6,743 nt of DNA. It comes from Methanothrix harundinacea (GTDB lineage: Archaea > Halobacteriota > Methanosarcinia > Methanotrichales > Methanotrichaceae). Shown here in pieces: positions 1-5,453 of this stretch. The DNA lies in NCBI GenBank assembly GCA_002502785.1, contig DAQG01000094.1, forward strand, positions 1-6,743, given 5' to 3'. The notes below the pieces were generated by a model. That model searched no databases. It saw nothing but the letters and a program-made list of their open reading frames with translations, and had not been told where the DNA came from. A program made the translations under genes and the position numbers. The stretch's first letter is position 1. Each line of letters opens with the position of its first letter.

Positions 1-78
1 GGATACTTAATCAAATTATAAATAAAAGAAGCCCGTGAGCTTATTTCCATATTGAGACGAAATATGATGATTATTCTG

Positions 79-90
79 TTTTTAAAAGAT
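79..90 (+). promoter_or_regulatory. Candidate TATA box for the ACT-domain gene
   Basis: This T-then-A-rich stretch (core TTTTTAAAAG) resembles an archaeal TATA box. If used, transcription would begin near 110-115 and give a leader of about 75 bases. Two alternatives exist. TTATAAATAAA at 16-26 gives a longer leader. TATAAAG at 128-134 would start RNA near 155-160 and remove the upstream ORF described at 146-184. Sequence alone does not decide among them. Confidence 0.35.
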
Positions 91-110
91 TTTAGTGGCG
101 TTTCTAGAAT

Positions 111-130
111 TAGATCTTGGAGAGGGGTAT
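111..130 (+). repeat. 20-base inverted repeat, left copy
   Basis: The sequence tagatcttggagaggggtat is identical, in inverted orientation, to the last 20 bases of the window (6724-6743). In the right copy its GGAGAGGGGT part is the apparent ribosome binding site and its last two bases are the AT of the start codon of the 6414-6725 gene. In the left copy no ATG follows directly. Similarity stops at base 131. The other boundary cannot be seen because the right copy runs into the window edge. It may be a shared promoter/RBS module, a remnant of a duplicated gene start, or the edge of a larger repeat. Confidence 0.7.
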
Positions 131-145
131 AAAGGTAATACGGAT

Positions 146-186
146 ATGAAAAGATCACACAATCCGTCTCCATCTCTGAGGTGATC
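146..186 (+). promoter_or_regulatory. Leader with upstream ORF and RBS-pairing hairpin
   Basis: Two things overlap here. A 12-codon ORF (MKRSHNPSPSLR) runs from ATG at 146 to TGA at 182-184, ending two bases before the ATG at 187. Separately, GATCAC at 153-158 is the exact reverse complement of GTGATC at 181-186, the 3' half of the downstream gene's Shine-Dalgarno sequence, so the mRNA can fold a 6-bp stem with a 22-base loop that hides the ribosome binding site. Both stem arms lie within or just beyond the small ORF, so its translation could open the stem. This is an inference. The small ORF has only a weak AGGT-like site of its own and no run of one amino acid typical of attenuator peptides. 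Confidence 0.3.
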
Positions 187-843
187 ATGAGCACAGCAAT
201 AAACGTAATCTGCGAGAACATGCCGGGCGTCTTGCGTGACATAGCCGGGGTTGTGGCAAGCCTAGGCGGCAACATCGAGTACACCCAGCAGTTCGTCTTG
301 GAACGGGGGGTGAGCATCGGCAAGGCCACCGTCTACATGGAGATCGACCAGCTGGCCGCAGGGATGGTGGAAAAACTAGAGGCCCTCCCATCGGTCATGG
401 AGGTCTCCGTCCATCAGTCCTTCGAGAAGATTTACGGTTCCAGGGTGATAATAATCGGGGGCGGTGCCCAGGTGGCCCAGGCGGCTGTTGGGGCCGTCAA
501 CGAGGCCGACCGCCACAACCTCCGGGGTGAGAGGATCAGCGTGGACACGATCCCCCTGGTCGGAGAAGACCCCATAGCCGACGCCGTCAACGCCGTGGGC
601 CGTCTCCACAGGGCCTCAGTTCTGGTCCTGGCAGGGGCCCTCATGGGCGGCAGGATCTCTGAAGAGGTCCAGAGGCTGCAGGAGGAGGGAATACCGGTGA
701 TCGCCCTCAAGATGGCGGGATCGGTCCCCTACTATGCAGACCTGGTGGTGACCGACCCCATCCAGGCCGGGACCTTCGCGGTGATGCACGTCGCCAAGAC
801 CGCTATCTTCGACATAAACAGGGTCCGAGGTATGGAGTTCTGA
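187..843 (+). CDS. ACT-domain protein, DUF5612-type
   Basis: A 218-residue cytoplasmic protein in two parts. Residues about 4-78 are an ACT domain, the small-molecule (usually amino acid) binding fold of regulatory proteins, with the typical opening NMPGVLRDIAGVVASLGGNI and a second beta-alpha-beta half ending near MEVSVHQ. Residues about 84-218 are a separate alpha/beta domain starting RVIIIGGG (86-93), which looks like a nucleotide- or ligand-binding strand-loop. From memory this pairing matches methanogen proteins annotated DUF5612; no ligand or reaction is known to me. ATG at 187 is chosen because GAGGTGATC (178-186) directly before it pairs with the 16S 3' end and leaves five bases between GAGG and ATG. 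GTG at 181 lies inside that site and is unlikely to be the start. The gene stands alone, convergent with the glutaredoxin-like gene, with no clear terminator hairpin in the 69-base gap. Confidence 0.88.
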   Translation: MSTAINVICENMPGVLRDIAGVVASLGGNIEYTQQFVLERGVSIGKATVYMEIDQLAAGMVEKLEALPSVMEVSVHQSFEKIYGSRVIIIGGGAQVAQAAVGAVNEADRHNLRGERISVDTIPLVGEDPIADAVNAVGRLHRASVLVLAGALMGGRISEEVQRLQEEGIPVIALKMAGSVPYYADLVVTDPIQAGTFAVMHVAKTAIFDINRVRGMEF

Positions 844-912
844 GCTCAAAACGAGAGCGAAGCCGACTGAAAAATGTAGTTGAACTGTTCGATTTCGAGG
901 CGGTGGGTTTAC

Positions 913-1161
913 CTAGCGGAGCCCCATCGCCTCGAGATCTCTGATCACTTCGCCCTCGAAGAGCTCCTCTACGGTGTAAAAGTCGTCCCCTGCCTGGAGG
1001 ACGGGGGCACTGAGGGTGAAGACGCCGTTGACCCGAAGTTCCGTCAGGGCCTCGGCGCTGGCCATATCCACCGTCTCGAACTCGACGCCCCAGCTCTTCA
1101 GGACCCTCTTCACTTGCTCGCACCTCGGACAGTCAGCGGTGGTGTAGACCACGTACTTCAA
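913..1161 (-). CDS. Glutaredoxin-like thiol-disulfide protein
   Basis: An 82-residue single-domain thioredoxin-fold protein. The first strand KYVVYTT leads into the redox motif CPRC (Cys11, Cys14), followed by helix EQVKRVLKSWG, strand VEFETVD and the segment TLSAPVLQAG. In the last, Pro53 sits where the conserved cis-proline of glutaredoxins and NrdH-like proteins lies. Such proteins reduce disulfides or pass electrons to partners in the cytoplasm; the partner is unknown here. The start is taken as TTG at 1161-1159: GGAGGT (minus strand, 1173-1168) is six bases upstream, and the protein then begins directly at the first beta strand. A second in-frame TTG at 1197 would add 12 unconserved-looking residues. 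It is the downstream gene of a leftward pair, 43 bases after the Cys-rich gene, so co-transcription is likely. Confidence 0.85.
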   Translation of the reverse strand: MKYVVYTTADCPRCEQVKRVLKSWGVEFETVDMASAEALTELRVNGVFTLSAPVLQAGDDFYTVEELFEGEVIRDLEAMGLR

Positions 1162-1204
1162 AGGTATACCTCCATTTTTTCGTCCATCGTCGTGCAACGG
1201 CAGT

Positions 1205-1540
1205 TCATCTCAGCACCATCGGGTAGCCTTTCTCGGCCCGGACGGCGTAGCCCTCATCGACGGCCCTATCGGCACAATCCCTGCAGCAGGAGAAGTTGGC
1301 GAGGTATGTTACCCCCTCCATCTCGTGCTCGAAGATATTGTTGCAGCTGAGCCCCACGATCCGTCGGCAATCCAGGCCCCTGCAGAACTCGTGATCGTCG
1401 GCCGCCATCGGAAACTCGTCCTCAAACCAAATCTTTGGCAAAAGGACCGGGAGTATCGCCATGTCCATGCCGCATCCGCAAGGCCCGTAGGTGTCCTCGG
1501 GCCCGTCGTAGACTATGGCCCTGTTGATCTGATAATCCAT
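1205..1540 (-). CDS. Unrecognised cysteine-rich small protein
   Basis: A 111-residue protein that I do not recognise. It holds eight cysteines: CGC (21, 23), C-x4-C (53, 58), C66 and CCxxC (85, 86, 89), plus His50 and His72. This density suggests bound metal (zinc or iron-sulfur) or a redox role, but no known cluster spacing fits well. No membrane segment or signal peptide is visible; a short hydrophobic stretch MAILPVLLPKIW (27-38) is too short and too proline-rich to span a membrane. ATG at 1540 is preferred, with a weak GGTGG-type site about six bases upstream; an in-frame TTG at 1555 would add five residues. It is first in a two-gene leftward unit with the glutaredoxin-like gene, which could serve its cysteines; that link is inference from position. 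The cysteine pattern argues that it is a real protein. Confidence 0.7.
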   Translation of the reverse strand: MDYQINRAIVYDGPEDTYGPCGCGMDMAILPVLLPKIWFEDEFPMAADDHEFCRGLDCRRIVGLSCNNIFEHEMEGVTYLANFSCCRDCADRAVDEGYAVRAEKGYPMVLR

Positions 1541-1593
1541 CTTCCGCCACCCCAAGTCAATCTCTCGCTCACCAGGTCAAGGGGCCAGCGACC

Positions 1594-1600
1594 TAAATAA
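1594..1600 (-). promoter_or_regulatory. Candidate TATA box for the leftward Cys-rich/glutaredoxin pair
   Basis: On the minus strand this reads TTATTTA, preceded by purine-rich GAGAAAGG as a possible BRE. It closely resembles the likely TATA boxes of gatE (TTATTTAA) and the cdc6-like gene (TTATTTATT) in this window. Initiation about 25 bases downstream, near 1570, gives a leader of about 30 bases before the ATG at 1540. Confidence 0.45.
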
Positions 1601-1628
1601 CCTTTCTCATTTTCGCCTTGGAGCATCT

Positions 1629-1697
1629 GGCGGATTAGGCGGCTAGACAAAAGCCGTCCCGGCCCAACGGGTTCTTTTGAACACGATCTTTTGGGCC
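1629..1697. other. Structured intergenic segment, possible small RNA or leader element
   Basis: Within the 1541-1944 gap lie an imperfect tandem 9-mer (GGCGGATTA at 1629, GGCGGCTAG at 1638) and nested inverted repeats. Stem A: 1638-1644 with 1652-1658 (7 bp, one G-U on the plus strand, loop AGACAAA). Stem B: GGCCCAA 1661-1667 with TTGGGCC 1691-1697 (7 perfect bp). Stem B encloses stem C: 1668-1674 with 1679-1685 (7 bp, one mismatch, loop TTTT). No coding gene explains it, and it sits upstream of two divergent genes, so it is not a terminator for either. On the minus strand, GTTTATTTT at 1736-1728 would be a TATA box placed to start RNA just before it, near 1704. Such an RNA could be separate or a long leader of the leftward pair. 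It could also be a decayed element. It does not fit a tRNA. Confidence 0.3.
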
Positions 1698-1823
1698 ACC
1701 TTTCCGCACCAGGATCTTCTCGGAATGAAAATAAACTGTCATTATGGGACTTTTGGCCGAATATGTGTATATATTCATTTTTCTTCAGTTTTCTGGTATA
1801 ATATTGTCTGAGAGTTTACGAAA

Positions 1824-1833
1824 ATTATATATA
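1824..1833 (+). promoter_or_regulatory. TATA box of the histone gene
   Basis: ATTATATATA is the best TATA-type match in the region, set in an AT-rich stretch (about 1740-1840). Initiation would fall near 1855-1860, leaving a leader of roughly 85-90 bases that contains the stem-loop at 1864-1917. I see no better-placed box nearer the start codon. Confidence 0.55.
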
Positions 1834-1863
1834 GAGATCTGATGGACAACATGATGTCTATTA

Positions 1864-1917
1864 GGCTCTTTAGTCGGAGAAGAAGCGGTTATGATCCTTT
1901 TTCTGACTGTAAGAGCC
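1864..1917 (+). promoter_or_regulatory. Long stem-loop in the histone mRNA leader
   Basis: GGCTCTT at 1864-1870 pairs perfectly with AAGAGCC at 1911-1917. After a 1x2 internal loop (T1871 opposite G1909 T1910), AGTCGGAGAAG at 1872-1882 continues the pairing with 1898-1908 for eleven more base pairs, three of them G-U. The total is 18 bp closed by a 15-base loop. It lies downstream of the TATA box and ends 13 bases before the Shine-Dalgarno sequence (1931-1939). No T-run follows directly, so it does not look like an intrinsic terminator. It could control translation, stability or protein binding; none of this is shown by the sequence. Confidence 0.5.
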
Positions 1918-1944
1918 GAATTTAATGTTAGGAGAGGAGCTTAA

Positions 1945-2178
1945 ATGGCGATACTTCCAGTGGCACCGGTTAGCAGACTCATTCGCGAGGCTGGGGCCAA
2001 AAGGGTCAGTGAAGGCGCGCGGGACGCCCTTGCAGAAATTCTGGAGAATTACGGCATGGAGGTGGCCGAAGAGGCCGTCGAATGGGCCAACCACGCCAAG
2101 AGGAAGACGGTGAAGGCCGAGGACATAAAAGAGGCGGTCAAGAGGGTGAGGCCGCCCCGAGCGCCCGGCACTGACTGA
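1945..2178 (+). CDS. Archaeal histone (HMf family)
   Basis: A 77-residue histone-fold protein that dimerises and wraps DNA in archaeal chromatin. It opens with the family's ILPVAPVSRLIREAGAKRVS (helix 1 and its DNA-contacting arginines and lysine), continues with the long central helix SEGARDALAEILENYGMEVAEEAVEWANHA, and closes with the hallmark loop RKTVKAEDIKEAVKR. The fold is complete. HMf proteins usually end just after this helix at about 66-70 residues; here a short tail rich in Pro and Arg (RPPRAPGTD) follows, a possible extra DNA or protein contact. The start is firm: GGAGAGGAG at 1931-1939 lies five bases before ATG. The gene has its own promoter and a structured leader, and gatE begins 40 bases downstream, so read-through into gatE is possible. 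Confidence 0.96.
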   Translation: MAILPVAPVSRLIREAGAKRVSEGARDALAEILENYGMEVAEEAVEWANHAKRKTVKAEDIKEAVKRVRPPRAPGTD

Positions 2179-2183
2179 GGCAG

Positions 2184-2194
2184 ATATTATTTAA
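2184..2194 (+). promoter_or_regulatory. Candidate TATA box of gatE
   Basis: ATATTATTTAA lies between the histone stop and the gatE ATG, its last base 25 bases before the start codon. Archaeal transcription starts about 25 bases after the TATA box, so the mRNA would begin at or within a few bases of the ATG and be essentially leaderless. A GGAGGT at 2199-2204 is 14 bases from the ATG, farther than usual, and would only function on longer transcripts reading through from the histone gene. Confidence 0.5.
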
Positions 2195-2218
2195 CCCTGG
2201 AGGTAAGGTCGTCTCTTT

Positions 2219-4111
2219 ATGCCTGAAAGCTTAGACTACGCCTCCCTGGGTCTGGTATGCGGTATCGAGATTCATCAGCAGCTCGATACCGCGGCCAAGC
2301 TGTTTTGCGGCTGTCCCACAAGGATCAGAGACGTGGAGGAGTCCGATCATCAGTTCTTCAGGTACCTGCGACCGGCCAGAAGCGAGCTTGGCGAGATCGA
2401 CAGGGCCGCCCTGGAAGAAGTTCTAGTCTCCCGAAAGTTCATCTACAATTCTTACGATTCCACATGCCTCGTGGAGGCCGATGAAGAGCCGCCAAGCGAG
2501 CTGAACCGCGAGGCTCTGGAGATCGGGCTCGTCGTCTCCAAGCTTCTCAACATGCAGATCGCGGACGAAGTTCACACCATGAGAAAGATCGTGATCGACG
2601 GCTCCAACACCTCGGGCTTCCAGAGGACCGCCTACATCGCATCCCACGGCCACATCGAGACCTCCTGTGGCAAGGTCGGGATGGAGACGATCTGTCTTGA
2701 GGAGGAGGCGGCGAGGATCATCGACGATCGGGGCGACGAGGTGGTCTACTCTCTCGACCGGTTGGGGATACCCCTCGTCGAGATCTGCACCTCTCCCGAC
2801 GTCGTATCTCCTCAGCACGCCCGGGAGGTGGCCCAGCGCCTCGGCATGATCCTCCGCTCGACGGGGAGGGTCAAGAGGGGTCTTGGGACGATCCGCCAGG
2901 ACGTCAACGTCTCCATCAGGGACGGGGCCAGGGTCGAAATAAAGGGCGTCCAGGACCTGAACCTGATCGAGACGATCGTCGAGGTCGAGGCGAATAGGCA
3001 GCACCTCCTCTTGAAGATCAAAGGCGAGCTTATCGCGAGAGGTGCGAAGGTTCACGATCGGGTTGCCGACGTCACAGAGATCTTCGGACCCACCGAATCG
3101 AAGGTTATCAAGGCGGCCCTCAAAAAGGGCGGTGTGGTCTTGGCGGTAAGGCTCGCGGGCTTTGCGGGCCTTGTGGGGATGGAGATCCAGCCGGGACGGC
3201 GGCTCGGTTCAGAGATATCGGACCGGGCCAAGAGGGCGGGGGTCGGCGGGATCTTCCATACCGACGAGCTTCCGGCCTACGGCATAACCCAAAAAGAGGT
3301 CGGGGCTGTTCAGTCTGAGCTTGGAGCCGAGGAGGGAGACTGCGTGGCGATGGTGGCAGCGCCCCGGGGCCGGGCCGAGGCCGCCATGAAAGCGGTCCTG
3401 GAGAGAGCGAACGAAGCCCTCGTCGGGGTTCCCGAGGAGACAAGAAGGGCCCTCCCCGAGGGGACGAGCGAGTACATGAGGCCCCTTCCGGGGTCTGCCA
3501 GGATGTACCCCGAGACGGACGTTCCTCCCGTGGTGGTGACCCCCGATTATGTCGCGTCCTTGAAACTTCCCGAGCTCTTCGACGAGAGGGCGGCGCGGTT
3601 CGAGGAGGAGTACGGGCTAAACAAAGAGTTTGCAGGGCTGATCGCCTCATCGCCGAACTACCAGCTCTTCGAGGATGCTGCGAGAGATCTCACCCTTCCG
3701 CCAGCCCTGGTGGTGAGAACCCTCGAGATGATCCCGAGGGAGCTGGCGCGAGATGGTATACCGATCTCGAATCTGACCGAAGATCGCTACATCGACGCCC
3801 TCTCCCTCGTCGCCGAGGGCGGGGTGGCGAAGGAGGGGATCCCCCAGCTTCTGGAGACGATGGCAAAGCGGCCAGAGCTATCGGCATCGGAGGCAGCAGA
3901 GGCCGCGGGCCTCGGGGGCGTCGATCAGGGGGGAGTTGAAGAGGTGGCGGTCAGGATCGTCGCCGACAAGGTGGTCTTCGTCAGGGAGAGGGGCGATGCG
4001 GCCCTCGGCCCCCTGATGGGTCTCGCGATGAAGGAGCTTCGAGGGAAGGCCGACGGTGCCCTCATAAGCTCTATCCTAAAGCGAGAGATCGAAAAGCTTT
4101 TGGCTGAGTAG
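2219..4111 (+). CDS. gatE: Glu-tRNA(Gln) amidotransferase subunit E
   Basis: A 630-residue protein, full length for GatE. With GatD (not in this window) it forms the archaea-specific enzyme that converts Glu-tRNA(Gln) to Gln-tRNA(Gln) in the cytoplasm: GatE phosphorylates and amidates the tRNA-bound glutamate with ammonia released by GatD. The GatB/GatE cradle domain covers about 8-280 and resumes after about 410, with GIEIHQQL (15-22), KLFCGC (27-32), the family signature YSLDRLGIPLVEI (177-189) and GTIRQDVNVSI (223-233). An AspRS-type GAD insertion lies near 285-405 (GMEIQPGRRLGSEISDRAKR, 320-339). MYPETDVPP (429-437) precedes a helical region, and the YqeY-like tRNA-contacting tail ends with GPLMGLAMKELRGKADGALI (597-616). 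An in-frame stop at 2204-2206 rules out an upstream start. I see no frameshift. Confidence 0.97.
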   Translation: MPESLDYASLGLVCGIEIHQQLDTAAKLFCGCPTRIRDVEESDHQFFRYLRPARSELGEIDRAALEEVLVSRKFIYNSYDSTCLVEADEEPPSELNREALEIGLVVSKLLNMQIADEVHTMRKIVIDGSNTSGFQRTAYIASHGHIETSCGKVGMETICLEEEAARIIDDRGDEVVYSLDRLGIPLVEICTSPDVVSPQHAREVAQRLGMILRSTGRVKRGLGTIRQDVNVSIRDGARVEIKGVQDLNLIETIVEVEANRQHLLLKIKGELIARGAKVHDRVADVTEIFGPTESKVIKAALKKGGVVLAVRLAGFAGLVGMEIQPGRRLGSEISDRAKRAGVGGIFHTDELPAYGITQKEVGAVQSELGAEEGDCVAMVAAPRGRAEAAMKAVLERANEALVGVPEETRRALPEGTSEYMRPLPGSARMYPETDVPPVVVTPDYVASLKLPELFDERAARFEEEYGLNKEFAGLIASSPNYQLFEDAARDLTLPPALVVRTLEMIPRELARDGIPISNLTEDRYIDALSLVAEGGVAKEGIPQLLETMAKRPELSASEAAEAAGLGGVDQGGVEEVAVRIVADKVVFVRERGDAALGPLMGLAMKELRGKADGALISSILKREIEKLLAE

Positions 4112-4123
4112 ACGACGTCGAAG

Positions 4124-4151
4124 GGCCCGAACTTTCTGCCGAGTTCGGGCC
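4124..4151 (+). terminator. Hairpin terminator after gatE
   Basis: GGCCCGAACT at 4124-4133 and AGTTCGGGCC at 4142-4151 form a perfect 10-bp stem with an 8-base loop, 12 bases after the gatE stop. A T-rich stretch (TTATTTATTTC, 4160-4170) follows about 8 bases later rather than a clean T-run, and that same stretch is the best TATA candidate for the next gene. Termination of gatE transcripts is likely but its efficiency cannot be judged from sequence. Confidence 0.6.
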
Positions 4152-4158
4152 AGGGAAC

Positions 4159-4169
4159 CTTATTTATTT
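4159..4169 (+). promoter_or_regulatory. Candidate TATA box of the cdc6-like gene
   Basis: CTTATTTATTT resembles the other TATA boxes here. Initiation near 4190 would give a leader of about 40 bases. A second AT-rich stretch (ACTATTATTTTG, 4182-4193) would start RNA near 4215 with a very short leader. Only a weak Shine-Dalgarno match precedes the ATG at 4230. Confidence 0.4.
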
Positions 4170-4229
4170 CTGGCCGAGTCAACTATTATTTTGTTTGTAG
4201 AGATCAATAGGCGGTCTGGGGCTTGAGTT

Positions 4230-5357
4230 ATGAAACGGGAGATTCTCCTCTGGGACGAGACGATCTTCAAGGACCGGGAGGTTCTGGAGTTTGACCACCT
4301 GCCCGAGCACTTTGCTCACCGTGAGTCTCAGATGGAATCCCTAAAGTTCTGCGTGAGGCCCGCCTTCCAGGGGGGCCGTCCTGTGAGCGCTCTATGTCTC
4401 GGCCCTCCCGGCACCGGCAAGACCACGGCGGTGGTCAAGCTCTTCAGCGAGATCGAGGCCCATTCATCCAAGGTGGTCCCGGTCCACGTCAACTGCCAGA
4501 TGGACCACACCAGGCACGCCATATTCCTTCGAATCTACAGCAAGGTCCTTGGCCACTCGCCCCCCTCGAGCGGCGTATCCTTCAAGAGGGTTCTCGAAAG
4601 GATCGCGAGGACGATGTCAAAGGAGAAGAGGGTTTTAGTGGTGGCCCTCGACGATGTGAACTACCTATTCCCGGAGAAGGAGGTGGACCGGGTCTTGTAC
4701 ACCCTCCTTCGGGCTCATGAGACCTTCCCCGGGTTTCGGGCTGGCGTAATCGCTATCCTCAGCGAGCCCGCCCTCAGCTACGTCTTCGATCCCAGGGTCG
4801 GGTCGGTCTTCCAGGCGGAGGAGGTCAGCTTCCCCTTATATTCGATCGAGGAGATCAGAGACATCCTGGGACGCCGGGCCATGCTGGGCTTTTATCCCGG
4901 CGTAGTCTCAGAGGATATCATCGAGAGGGTTTCCGACCTCACCGAACGGGCCGGAGACCTCAGGGTCGGGATCGACCTCCTCAAGAGGGCGGGGATGGAG
5001 GCTGAGAGAAGGGCTTCCAGGACGATATCTGATGAGGACGTCGACCAGGCCTACGAGAGGTCGAGGCTCGTCCATCTCCAGAGCGCCTTAAAGCCTCTCC
5101 GGGAGGATGAACTCCTCCTCCTACGGATGGTGGCGGAGATGGAGACCTCAAAGGCGGGCGACCTCTACGAGAGGTTTCAGGCAGCCACCGGTTCCGGATA
5201 CACTCGGTTTCACGAGATTCTGAACAAGCTGGACGCTGCAAGGCTGATAGATACCGACTTCAGCGGACCGGGCCACCGGGGCAGATCCAGGGTCGTTCGC
5301 ATCAGGTACGATCCGAAAGAGGTCTTGGACAGGGTCAAGCCGAAGGAAAATATATAG
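4230..5357 (+). CDS. cdc6: Orc1/Cdc6-family replication initiator AAA+ ATPase
   Basis: A 375-residue protein of the archaeal Orc1/Cdc6 family, whose members bind origin DNA and help load the MCM helicase. Order: N-terminal segment with LPEHFAHRESQMESL (24-38), where the family usually has its P-x-x-x-x-x-R-E box; Walker A GPPGTGKT (58-65); Walker B VVALDDVNYLF (137-147); DPRV (187-190) after the sensor-1 strand; sensor-2 GDLRVGIDLL (242-251); and a C-terminal winged helix at about 285-370. Length is slightly under the usual 380-420. It departs from the textbook Orc1-1 type: Walker B reads LDD-V-N rather than LDE-I-D, and the sensor-1 strand reads ILSEPAL where many members have SND. This suggests a divergent second paralogue (Orc1-2/Cdc6-2-like), which may act in regulation or at another origin. 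No set of origin-recognition repeats flanks it. Confidence 0.92.
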   Translation: MKREILLWDETIFKDREVLEFDHLPEHFAHRESQMESLKFCVRPAFQGGRPVSALCLGPPGTGKTTAVVKLFSEIEAHSSKVVPVHVNCQMDHTRHAIFLRIYSKVLGHSPPSSGVSFKRVLERIARTMSKEKRVLVVALDDVNYLFPEKEVDRVLYTLLRAHETFPGFRAGVIAILSEPALSYVFDPRVGSVFQAEEVSFPLYSIEEIRDILGRRAMLGFYPGVVSEDIIERVSDLTERAGDLRVGIDLLKRAGMEAERRASRTISDEDVDQAYERSRLVHLQSALKPLREDELLLLRMVAEMETSKAGDLYERFQAATGSGYTRFHEILNKLDAARLIDTDFSGPGHRGRSRVVRIRYDPKEVLDRVKPKENI

Positions 5358-5394
5358 AGCATATTCCTGTATAACCGGTATTTTGGGGTAACAC

Positions 5395-5427
5395 TATCTA
5401 TTTATCCTATTGTGATAAATTTTATAC
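5395..5427 (+). promoter_or_regulatory. Promoter region of pstS
   Basis: Two overlapping TATA candidates precede pstS: TATTTAT at 5399-5405 (start near 5430, leaving room for the ribosome binding site) and AAATTTTATA at 5417-5426 (start near 5450, almost leaderless). The 96-base gap from the cdc6-like gene is AT-rich and carries repeated ATACC/GGTAT pentamers (5378-5382 inverted; 5424-5428 and 5431-5435 direct), which could be a regulator site, for example for phosphate. That last point is speculative. Confidence 0.4.
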
Positions 5428-5453
5428 CAGATACCTATAAGGGGTGGTCCCTG

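Noticed and set aside
64..178. ATGATGA (64-70) as a box C and CTGA (175-178) as a box D of a C/D-box guide RNA
   Set aside because: The spacing is over 100 bases, about twice the usual archaeal size, with no D'/C' pair and no terminal stem.
803..1123. Open frames on the minus strand overlapping the end of the ACT gene and the glutaredoxin-like gene
   Set aside because: They overlap better-supported genes in other frames and show low-complexity Arg/Gly/Pro composition typical of GC-rich shadow frames.
880..1350. 156-codon plus-strand open frame antisense to the leftward pair
   Set aside because: The antisense frames show a CPRC glutaredoxin fold and patterned cysteines with a strong RBS; this frame has no recognisable domain and a non-biological composition.
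1638..1697. tRNA-like fold suggested by a 7-bp arm with 7-base loop and CGGGTTC
   Set aside because: There is no acceptor stem or D arm, the T-loop consensus is not kept, and the arms are not in tRNA order.
1759..1776. GAATAT/ATATTC inverted repeat followed by a T-rich stretch
   Set aside because: The short AT-only stem lies in an AT-rich region, with no gene end nearby that would need a terminator.
1851..1906. ATGATGT and CTGA as a possible C/D-box RNA in the histone leader
   Set aside because: The C box is imperfect, internal boxes are missing, and the CTGA is buried in the long stem.
1953..1971. TTCCAGTGGcAcC, similar to an archaeal mini-ORB origin box
   Set aside because: It is a single imperfect copy inside the conserved LPVAPV coding region of the histone, without the G-string or partner repeats seen at origins.
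1925..2113. 62-codon frame starting in the histone leader
   Set aside because: It overlaps the histone gene in another frame, and the histone has the good RBS and a family match.
3120..3650. 176-codon minus-strand frame inside gatE
   Set aside because: It is Arg/Pro/Ser-rich shadow of a well-conserved gene, with no domain or start site.
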